A stretch of 64,000 nt of DNA. Source: Azolla caroliniana (lineage: Eukaryota; Polypodiophyta). Numbering within the stretch: position 1 is the first letter of the stretch; the number at the start of each line of letters is the position of its first letter. The stretch spans positions 14,694,001 to 14,758,000 of the forward strand of contig JBHGNT010000008.1 of NCBI GenBank assembly GCA_043228905.1, written 5' to 3'. Under the pieces are notes generated by a model. That model ran no database searches. It worked only from the letters and a program-made list of their open reading frames with translations, and had not been told where the DNA came from. The position numbers and the translations under genes are program-made. Shown here in pieces: positions 54,043 to 62,926 of the stretch.

Positions 54043-54825
54043 TGTCGTGTCTTTCGGCTCCGGATCGTTGCGTGAGTCGGGTGGGAACCACCGGGGTTTT
54101 GGACTAGGAGGAGGAAGAATTTGAGGCTAATCTAGTTATGAATATGAATAGATTATAAGAAAGAGATATAGAAATTTCGTGAATCCCACGAGTGTATTCT
54201 ATTCGATTAATCAATATCTAGATAAGAATATGTATTTAGATTGAAAGAAATATATAAGAAACTTGTGAATTCCACAAGTATAGATTATATTATTTTCGTG
54301 AATCCCACGATTATATTAATCGGTTGGTGTTTTCGGAAATATATCCAATTTCCAAATATTTCACACACCTATTACATTGTGCTCCCCATCCTTATGTAGT
54401 GATGAGGGAGTCTTAGGAATCCATGCTTTTTTTTCTCTCTAACTATAGACTCCATGCTTTTCCTATAGATAGACTATATGCTTTATCTAAAGTGATTATG
54501 CTTTTTCTATCTTGTGCGTTTTTTATCGACTATAGCGTTCATGCACGCTAGATATGCATGCGTAGCTTTTTCTTTTAGCATGCGTTTTTCTTTTAACTAA
54601 AGTTGAACCTACATGAACTTAACTTTCTATGTGGATCATCTACTTTTTAACATGAATGAAATGCTAGTGTAATGGTAAGACATTACATTATTAACATGGC
54701 GGTGCAAGGTTCGAATCTTGCCCTATGCATGTTATATATTTTTTAATATTTTCTACTATTTATTCATATTTATTAAATCGGTACTTTATAAGTTTTTCAC
54801 GTAGTGTACGAAATACACTACGACA
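54043..54825 (-). repeat. solo LTR of a gypsy element, in intron 1 of the ParB-methyltransferase gene
   Basis: 783 bp, flanked by CCGT (54039-54042 and 54826-54829). On the minus strand it starts TGTCGTAGTG and ends CACGACA, like the G2 LTR. It sits inside the palindromic minisatellite (left flank AACTCAATACGCCGT, right flank CCGTATCGAGTTC). A lone LTR arises by recombination between the two LTRs of an inserted element. Confidence 0.9.
54660..54727 (+). other. tRNA-like segment (A and B boxes) antisense in the solo LTR
   Basis: Contains TAGTGTAATGGTAAGAC (A-box-like) and GGTTCGAATCT (B-box-like), with GCAAG/CTTGC able to pair as a T arm. There is no convincing acceptor stem or anticodon arm, so it is not called as a tRNA gene. 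Similar segments, also antisense, occur in the G2 LTR and twice in the G3 LTR (about 62478-62538 and 62676-62736). Confidence 0.55.
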
Positions 54826-55250
54826 CCGTATCGAGTTCCTGTTTAAAGTTTAGGGTTTTATACAGGAACTCGATACGCCGTATCGAGTTCTTGTTTAAAG
54901 TTTGTGTTTGACACAGGAACTCGATACGCCATATCGAGTTCCTGTTTAAAGTTTGTGTTTCATACAGAAACTCGATATGGCGTATCAAGTTCCTGTTTAA
55001 AGTTTGTGTTTCATACACACTCGATACGCCGTATCGAGTTCCTGATTAAAGTTTGTGTTTCATACACACTCGATACGCCGTATCGAGTTCCTGTTTAAAG
55101 TTTGTGTTTCATAAATGAACTCGATACGGTGTATCGAGTTCTTGTGTAAAGTATGTGTTTTATACATGAACTCGATACCCTTTATCAAGTTCCTGTTTAA
55201 ATTTTGTGTTTTATACATGAACTCGATATGCCGTATCAAAAATTTAAACA
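54826..55250 (+). repeat. palindromic minisatellite (GAACTCGATACG / CGTATCGAGTTC), about 7 copies
   Basis: Tandem units of about 52-60 bp of the form CGTATCGAGTTCCTGTTTAA, then AGTTTGTGTTTCATACAC and GAACTCGATACGC. Each junction of units forms the palindrome GAACTCGATACGCCGTATCG (and on to AGTTC). Located in intron 1 of the ParB-methyltransferase gene, inside the DNA transposon; open frames through it are shadows. Part of the array lies left of the solo LTR. Confidence 0.88.
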
Positions 55251-58200
55251 GGAATATTATGTCTTTGGGGGAACAATTTGGTATATGTGTGAAAAGATAC
55301 CAAATTTATGTCCAATTCAAACTTTTTTAGTGACATTTGCTACATTTTGTAACATTTAGCGGCCTTACTTAAAAAGGTTTTATGATCTATAATAGCTTAA
55401 AATAATAGAAAATAACCCAGGAATTACCTTTATGATACCAAATTTAAGTCTATCATGTTAAAATTCTCATCAATATGGATATGGAATCAATATAAGCCAT
55501 ACCTACCCTTCAATATGATACATATCCTTGTATAATTATTAAGATATATAATTTTTGAAGTTGAATAGCCCTTACTAAATTTAAATTCCGAATAAAGGTT
55601 TATCATGTTCACAGAAAGTAATGATGATAGAGTTTAGCACAAATCACCTGCTAGTTTTTGTCTTGATCTACTTATGTATATTTTAATATACAACCTTAAT
55701 CTAGGCAACCACCTAACTTATATTTTCCCACTTCCTTTCTTAAATAGGTCATTTATGAACTTGTCGGACCGACCTGTGAAGAAAATAAAGCTCCGGATTC
55801 AGGGCTCTCCATTTGAGACCTAGAAACTAATAGTTCCTCAGAACATGAAGAGAGGAAAAAAGCTTCTCTTCAACGAGGAGACAAAATCTCAACCATCCGA
55901 TGATGTAAGCCAAAAGAAAATGTTAGCAACTACTGGTGGTGAGGACCTTCCTAACCTTGATCTAACGGAAAAGGAATGGTGTATGTAATACGTCAACTCC
56001 AAGAAAAAAGTTGTGCTTTATACATCAAAGAAGAAGGGAGACGGTCAGCTTGAAAATGACACCGCATTTATGTATGGTTGTATTCTATGATTTGACTACG
56101 AAGATTTAGATTCAGGCAACATTCTTGTAATGATAGAGTGCTCGAAGGGGGTACGTAAAGTGTACCTTTCTGAAGATCAACTAGTAAAGGAATCTTGTGG
56201 GCTAGAATCTTTTAAAAAAGATCTACAAAGCTCACAAAAACTTATTGTCACCTTGAGGCCTTATATACAAGGCCATGTAACTCTAAGGGAGCCCTTTCCC
56301 TCCCTAGTGAAGGCCCCAAAAAGGGCATCTAAAGTGCAATCAAGACCAGCAAAAAAGAGGACCACTAAAATGTCGGACTCTGACTCATCAAGCTCAAACG
56401 AAGATGAGGACACTAGGGGGATGCAAGGTGCTGAGCTGGCATCGGGTGTGTTGTCATCTGAGCAGAATAAGATACAGAGAGAGTTGAAGCATAAACTAGT
56501 GAGAAAAGGGCAAGTGTTTAATTTTCCTATAACACACATCCATCGGCCCCCTATAGAGGAAAAAATAGGACGAAGACCACTTGAGATCAGAAAGCCACAC
56601 TGAATGCATGTTCAAAATCACAAGAAAAAAATGAAAATTAATCCACATGCTACCGTTGTGCCTTTTATTGTTATGGTGGATCCCGAAGAATGTGAAACCA
56701 CTGAAGAATTCGATATAAGAAAGCATGATCAATACAATTACTTTGTAATTGGTGGATCGCATTCGGTGGAGGCATGTCGGCAACTTGTGAGAGAACATCC
56801 AACGACTTTTTTCTTCAAGTATGCCGAGTGCAAAATTTATGTGGGCCTCACAACTGAAGAGGCAAAGTTGTTGGCATGGTTCCACAATAATGATAATGAC
56901 TATAGGCAAAAAACGTCATCGATTGAGCGTATAAGGTTCTTCCACCACGAGTACTTGGACATCAAACAAAAGTTCGGTGTGAAGCTACGTCCAAGCCTAT
57001 GACGTCAATGCTTGCATGAAGTCGACATTGTGGTGGATGATAATGTTAAGTCTGATGGTCTTTAGAAATATGAGTCCTGGTTTCAACTTTCCTTTAGAGA
57101 TGGAGAAGTATGGGACCTACAAGATCAAATCTTCTCAATGTGGGACAATAAGGAGGTCAAGGGTCAACGACAAAAGAAATGTAATGTAGACCCTCAACTA
57201 TAATTAAAGTCACAAGCAGCCAAGAAAATTGATTTGACAATTGAAGAAGCGGCTGATGACATGAAGCTGTCTCTGTGGAGATCGATGCAAGGTATTAAGG
57301 ATGAGCAGCTTGTTGTGTCTATTTTGTCAAGGGTTGTGGCAAAAGATTTAAGCCTTGAAGAAATGGTCATTGTGTTCAATAAGTAAGTCTTTCAAATAGT
57401 GATATTGAATTCAATATGGTGCAATTGAAAGTTCTAATCTCGTTTTCTAATTTCACAGTCATAAGGTGTACATGAAGATCCAAGAAGTTATGATGAAACA
57501 ACTTGGATGTATAACTTGGGAACAAGTGACCACGAATTATCCTCTAACGTCTTCATATAAGGCGTTATCCGAGTATTTTATTGCATTCAAGGATTGGGTT
57601 AGTATTAGTGTTTTTCATTAAGCTTTCCTCATATGTAGAGGTTGTGTAATAATACTTGATGTCTTCTTGCTTCTATTAGAAACCATGTCGTGGCAAGAAA
57701 CAAGGAGAAGTTAAGGATATACACGATTTCCCAACATCCTTCCTTGCACATCTCAAGAGACCTAGAAAAGAAAAGGATCATCGCTTAGTCAAGGCGTACG
57801 AAATTGAGGAAGATGGCTCCTTCAAAAAATTTAGCCACAAAAGGGATATTACGAGAGATCTTTACTACAACGTGATTTGCGGCGATGTCGTTGACATGAT
57901 CCAAAAAGTGCCAAAGAAGAAATATACGTTACTCATTCCCAAAGAATGGCAGGGTCATCATACGACGATGAACCGTTTAGGTTCAAACAGTTAGAGAAGA
58001 TGGTGAAGGATTTTGCTGAGCTAATGACTGCATCCTTGTGGAGGATAGTTGTCTTTCATAGTATGGACCAAGGGTACTCGGTAGCTGAAGCTTTGAGATC
58101 TCGTTGCCATGGCATCGAGAACCTTGCATGGTAAGGATTATTTATAAGTCTCATTCACTATATTGCCTTTCTTAAGATTGTTCAATCTATTCCTAACTTG

Positions 58201-58870
58201 ATGCAATATTTGTTATAGGATAAAAATCAATGTCAATAGAGGGCCAACCTTTCGGTTCGTAAATGCCATTGAATATACATTATGGTTGGCTACTTCAATG
58301 AAATAAAGAAACAAAGAATCAAGGAGCATTCTAATGCAGTTGGAGGTTCAAATCTACTAGTGTATCTAGTAGTGACACAGAAATTGCGACATGTCACCAC
58401 GACAGAACCGGGACTTGTCAACCCATACCAAAAACCTCAACAACTTATGATGTGCTTGATCGAGATGTTTTTTGTAGAAGGAGATTGGATATTAGACCTC
58501 TTTTCTGGCATAAGTATTCCTCAAACTAGGTTAATGATCTTGAGATAACCAATACTGAATCTTTTTTGTTTGAAAACTAATTCTTCTTGTTACTTTCTTC
58601 ACAGGGACAACGTCTACATGTGCATTGAAGCTCTTTAGAAACACACTTGCATTGGACAAGGGCGAGGAGCAAGTTATATTTATAAACATGAGGATTAAGG
58701 CTTTGTGGGAGTGCCCAGACCAGGACGAGGAGGTAGGCGCAAAGAACCTTGCTGATACCGAAAGGTTTCAACCTGCTTCGTGAGAGCCTATTCCTCTGTT
58801 AGCCGGGGAACCGGGGGAGCTAATAGAGCTTGATGATGAGCTTATAGAAGCTATTTCATTGGCTGGCTAA

Positions 58871-60044
58871 TAGGGGAAGACAATGCATGTATAGCCGAAG
58901 AGACTTCTATACACGATGAAGAAGAAAATGACATTGACGATTTGCTTGCTATGCAATACACTCTTTTGTTCACGAAATGTATTGTTTGGAATTCACATTG
59001 CTAATACAAATTTTGGGTTTTACTTGGTGTATTCCATTCTTTATAATCTTCTATATGTTTCAATATACTTGGTTTGTAGACTTATGACATTGGTTTCACC
59101 GCGTGCATTGCTAACTACCAATATGGATAAACATGAATTAGTTTAAATTAAGCCTGATTTTGGTCAAACTTTACCTTAACATAACATGCTCGTAGAATTG
59201 TTGCCATGACTGTCCATGGTGTTATTTGCGATAAATTGTTGAGATTGTCATTCCATGTCTAATATATACCAGTCTATATATTATGGATCTTTGTCTTCTA
59301 TTGTTAAAACTATTATGTTTCTCTTCCATTGTTGCTTAGATTGTGTAGTGTGTTGATAATGGTTCCACTAGCGTTATCTACATGTTTTAATACGCTTGTA
59401 GTTCCACTAGCGTTATCATTCAGAGTTTGATCCCGTGTGAATCACCTAAGGAATAGATTAGATCAATTTTAAATACAAGTATGAAAGCCTTAATAGGTTT
59501 GTTATTTCCACCGCATTATCCTAAAGTTCACTGTCTTACATTGTCCACAATTATATACATATGGTTTGAACCCATACGAACAAACTAAGGAATAGATTAG
59601 ATCAACTTTAAATACAAGTATTAAATACCTTAATAAGTTAGTTATTCCAATCACATTATCCTAAAGTTCACTATCCTACATTGTCCACAATTATATACAT
59701 GCGAGTATGGGTCAAAGTATAAATTATAACTCATTTTATTAGTATGGTTACAAGTACACCTCATATTTTTGTAAAACTTACCAAATTAATATAAGTCTTT
59801 AACTTAGTGTTTCCCATGTCACACATTAGTGAGATATTGAGCCATTGTTGAACTTTATTATGCCTACATTAACTTATCAACACATCCAAACTTATTTGAA
59901 TTTCTAATGATCTCCATTTGTAGACCTATCATGTATTTTTATATTTGCAAATTCTAATCAAGTTGTGGAACATGTGATACTAATGCATCCAATTTTTGTA
60001 GAGAGGGTATATTTGGACATTTTCAAGAAGATTCTACAAGTGGA
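58871..60044 (+). other. 3' flank of the ParB-methyltransferase gene with a 138-bp direct duplication
   Basis: No gene seen. From about 59422 to 59700 two copies of a roughly 138-bp segment (GGAATAGATTAGATCAA..., ...CCACAATTATATACAT) stand in direct tandem. Two copies of GTTCCACTAGCGTTATC lie at 59364 and 59401. AT-rich, non-coding, probably the transcript end and subterminal region of the transposon. Confidence 0.6.
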
Positions 60045-60080
60045 ATGCGTAATCCTTCCACTTGTGAATGCGAACGTGTT
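60045..60080 (-). repeat. right terminal inverted repeat of the DNA transposon
   Basis: On the minus strand it reads AACACGTTCGCATTCACAAG and continues to CGCAT. Mismatches to the left TIR are at positions 9, 12, 30 and 31, all transitions. A second, inverted CTACAAGTGGAAT lies just inside (60034-60046), forming a subterminal inverted repeat. Confidence 0.92.
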
Positions 60081-62010
60081 GAAGTTGCTCGGTCGTTGAA
60101 TTAACCGATTTTACCCTCCACCCATGATTCGTTTCCATTGGCCATCTGCCTTTCCCATAAATATCATAAGAAATTAGATTAATTTTTGACCCGTGGTCAA
60201 TTAAGGCCACGACCGGATCTTCAAGGTTTTCAATCTTCATGGGTGTCTCAGTTGTTGCTCTTGCCCAATGTTTCTTAGCATAGTAGCTTTTTAGCTCTTT
60301 CGGCTTCTCTTAAAAAGTTGTCGTCGCAGTAGTTTGTGTACCAACAATGGAAGAGCGTGGTTCACCTTTGAGGACTTCCACCGTTGTTTTCTTTACTTCA
60401 CTTCCTAGGTTTTCGGCGGCTTCAATACTTTGTCGTTTTCTTTTAATTCCATCTATTATTGCATCATGAAATTCTTTTTTAGCTATGCCCAAAAGTTCCC
60501 TCAAGGAAAGTTCCACTTTGCTATCTAAAATTCTTTCTTCCAATGCTTTTTTTAAATCAGTTGAAGCTTCAATATCAGATAATAATTTGAACGAGGGACT
60601 CTTCCTATCCTTACCTTTTTCAATGTCAGGGCTTACCATTTTTGGACTTTCTGTCTCCCTCTTTTTAGTGCTTCTTAGCTCCCTCTTCTGGTTATCTTCA
60701 TTTTTCGCCCATTTCCGTTTCTCTTCGATGATCACTTCATGGGTTGTTGCAACCTTCGCGAAAGCTGAGAGGCCATCCACTGGGTCTTCCTAACCAGTTT
60801 TGCTTCGGACAACATCACCTCCAGACTTCAACTTTTCAAACTCGATTTTACCCTTTCTTGCAGCTTTCAAAATACACGGCCAAAATTCAGATTCAGATCC
60901 TCCTTCACCAACATGGATGACTGTAGTTGTTGGTTGATAGACAGCTTGTGTCCTAGTTATTTCTGCATCTTCGATGATCCTTCTCTTACCACCTCTTCTA
61001 AAGTTAGTTCGGAGAGGTAATTGAGTTTCAAAAGAATGAATCTTACCATCTTTGAAGAATATCACCCCTCTTTCTATCGCTTCTTGGTAGTTATCATACC
61101 CTCCTCTTGAATGGTCGATGCTATCACACCATATGCATCTTCTTTCATAATCTTTTTGGGGTTGTGAGGATTTTTCTTCTTGTAGCTTTGCAACATGTAA
61201 TGAAAGATCTTTTATACCTTTGATAAGATCATTCATCACTATTTCGAGTATCTTCGAAATAGTTGACGGACTCCCAGTATCCTGCCTAATGGTTGTCTTC
61301 ACTTCATCTTTCATACCTCCGGCAATCGAAAGATCCTCACTCCATTGGGCTCTTTTGTTGATTATGTTGCAAGCTTCATGTACTCAATTCCAATCAGACA
61401 CTAGTCCAGTGGGTATAGTCTAGTCTTCAAGGAATGCAACTAATTTTTCTCGATAGGATCGGTCTGATGCCTTCAAGAATAATATGACCTTATCTTGTTC
61501 CAAAAGAGTCCTTTCGGTCGTCATTATTTGATTATAACGAGCTTCAAACTCTTTCAACAACTCCATCACCAAAATCTTCTTGTCCTCTTTGTCCACCTAA
61601 TCCAAGAAATTCCTCCTTGATCCTCGAAGTGTATCACCAAGCATGTATTCATTTAATAAAGCTTGCTCAAATGCAACCCAATCATTAGAACTTGTTGCGA
61701 GTTCAGAGACTCTATTTCTCAAAGGGAGTTCAACCATCCTCACAAAATTCATTTGAACATCATGTTGATTTAATCCTTTACTACCCATCTCAATAATATA
61801 TACTTGTAAGAATTTAGTTATATTTTTACCTTCAAAGAGACCTATTTTCTCTACAAGCTTGTCAATAGCATGACCGATTCGTTGAAGAGCAGTTGCACGT
61901 TCTTGGCTTTGCATCATTATTTCAATCATTTGAAGCACAACGTTGATTTGTGGCTCCACAACGACTTCTTGGTTGATTCGTGGCTCCGAGACTGCTTGTT
62001 GGTTCTCCAT
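60081..62010 (-). pseudogene. gypsy gag, zinc knuckle, linker and protease start (copy G3)
   Basis: From ATG 62010 (MENQQAVSEPRINQ): capsid-like IEIMMQSQERATALQRIGHA and GLFEGKNITKFLQVYIIEMG; then frame breaks near 61597 and 61400. The knuckle region CIWCDSIDHSRGGYD (about 61130) lacks the last Cys. The linker has LKKALEERILDSKVELSLRE, shared with copy D. The protease ALIDHGSKINLIS near 60205 keeps the Asp. The frame ends at the DNA transposon (STTEQL) and continues at 50124. Confidence 0.85.
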
Positions 62011-62046
62011 CTCTCTTAACTTCCCATTTCATGTTGGGTTCACCAT

Positions 62047-62926
62047 TGTCGCGTTGATCTCAGTGTACGAGAGAAAACGAAAAGAAAATCGTGAATTCGG
62101 GAAGTAAGCATCGGGCTTCTTGTCAAAGAAAGAGTAGAAACGGAAATAACTTGTATTGATATTTAAAGATGATTACAAAATATTTCTTGTACAATAATAT
62201 AGCTTGTCCCTCTTTCTACAATAATATTCCTCGTCTCATGTTCTCCCCTCACTCTTTTCCCGTTCCTTCTTTAAATAGGTGCCCCCATGCATATGATGCA
62301 TATGAGGCTACAAGTCATGCATGTAGTGCATGAAATGCATGTGATGCATGATCGCCATTTGGCGTTCATGCATTACATGTGATGCATGATAGACATCCCA
62401 CGCATCTGAGCTTTCATGTTTGAAAATATACATGCCATAAGTACAAACATTAGAATATAGCTTTAAAAGAACAAATGACCTTGCCTAATGTTATGTGCCT
62501 TGTGTTTGGTATGTGAGGTTGTGGGTTCAAGTCTCTCAAATTTTATTTAATAGAATATTGTAGTTTATTTTTCTATCATAAAGCAAATCCTTCACGACAC
62601 CTAAACCCCCACACGCTCCTACTCATCGAGGCCTCATGCCATAAGTACTAGAATATAGCTTTAAAAGAACAAATGACCTTGCCTAATGTTATGTGCCTTG
62701 TGTTTGGTATGTGAGATTGTGGGTTCAAGTCTCTCAAATTTTATTTAATAGAATATTGTAGTTTATTTTTCTATCATGAAGCAAATCCTTCACGACACCT
62801 AAACCCCCACACGCTCCTACTCATCAAGGCCTCTAACTCTATATAACGTTTTACAAAGATTTGAATAAAAGCTCATATAAAGTGGTAGAGGTTATTTTCT
62901 CATCGTGGCATGGAAACGTCACGACA
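62047..62926 (-). repeat. 5' LTR of gypsy copy G3 with an internal 204-bp duplication
   Basis: On the minus strand it runs from TGTCGTGACG (62926) to GCGACA (62047), followed by the primer site TGGTGAACCCAACATG. Two direct copies of one segment, 62431-62634 and 62635-62833, stand inside, each with a tRNA-like segment and the text CCTTCACGACACC. The stretch 62280-62400 is a cluster of ATGCAT/CATGCA motifs. ACGG follows at 62927. Confidence 0.8.

Larger units (their letters stand above)
53942..58870 (+). pseudogene. ParB-like domain / beta-class amino-DNA-methyltransferase gene, six exons (damaged)
   Basis: Exon 1 is 53942-53976 (MSSKKIERQES, donor AG|GTAAGC); exon 2 from 55748 to 57382, then 57459-57597, 57680-58130, 58219 to about 58508, and 58605-58870. 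The small introns are 76, 82, 88 and about 96 bp. Exon 2 is Lys/Ser/acid-rich, then a ParB-like domain: YNYFVIGGSHSVEACRQL (about 56738) and CKIYVGLTTEEAKLLAW with NDNDYRQKTSSIERIRFFH. Methyltransferase motifs follow in beta-class order: ICGDVVDMIQKVP with IPKEW where DPPY/W belongs (57877-57945), NPYQKPQQLM (motif X, 58420), GDWILDLFSG (motif I, 58480) and, across an intron, TTSTCALKLFRNT. At least seven stops, frameshifts near 57950 and 58280, and loss of DPPW make it inactive. Its intact form should bind DNA and methylate adenine or cytosine amino groups. Confidence 0.75.
50121..60084. mobile_element. 9,956-bp DNA transposon (50125-60080) with TIRs and GAAG target duplication
   Basis: GAAG (50121-50124 and 60081-60084) flanks inverted repeats of 36 bp; excision in thought of 50125-60080 and one GAAG restores the gypsy protease frame. 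Contents: a leftward DUF7869-like transposase-like gene (50493-53271) and a rightward intron-containing ParB-methyltransferase gene (53942-58870), divergent from a shared 670-bp region. A gypsy solo LTR (54043-54825) is nested in the first intron. Sola-type transposons have 4-bp target duplications and a DDD transposase, so a Sola-like group is my best guess; I cannot prove it. Confidence 0.88.
47506..62926 (-). mobile_element. Ty3/gypsy element (copy G3), 3' truncated, split by a DNA transposon
   Basis: Minus-strand gypsy of the D family: 5' LTR 62047-62926, gag from 62010, protease interrupted at 60081/50124, then RT and RNase H down to 47506; integrase and 3' LTR are missing. The two halves belong together: joining ...ACCGAGCAACTTC to ATGGAGCTTGCCC across the transposon gives a continuous protease reading (STTEQL then HGACPNIKV). 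It meets copia H at a 10-bp shared AAATGCGTTT, a likely end-joining or recombination junction. Confidence 0.88.

Noticed and set aside
54660-54727. Functional tRNA gene
   Set aside because: A and B boxes and a T arm are plausible, but no acceptor stem or normal anticodon arm can be drawn.
54818-55330. Coding frames with repeated HIEFLYETQTL-like text
   Set aside because: They read through the palindromic minisatellite in both orientations; no protein-like composition.
62590-62600. LTR end of G3 at CACGACACC (about 62600)
   Set aside because: The same text occurs again at about 62797 in the duplicated segment, and the resumption of the RT frame at ACGG (62927) shows the true LTR end is 62926.
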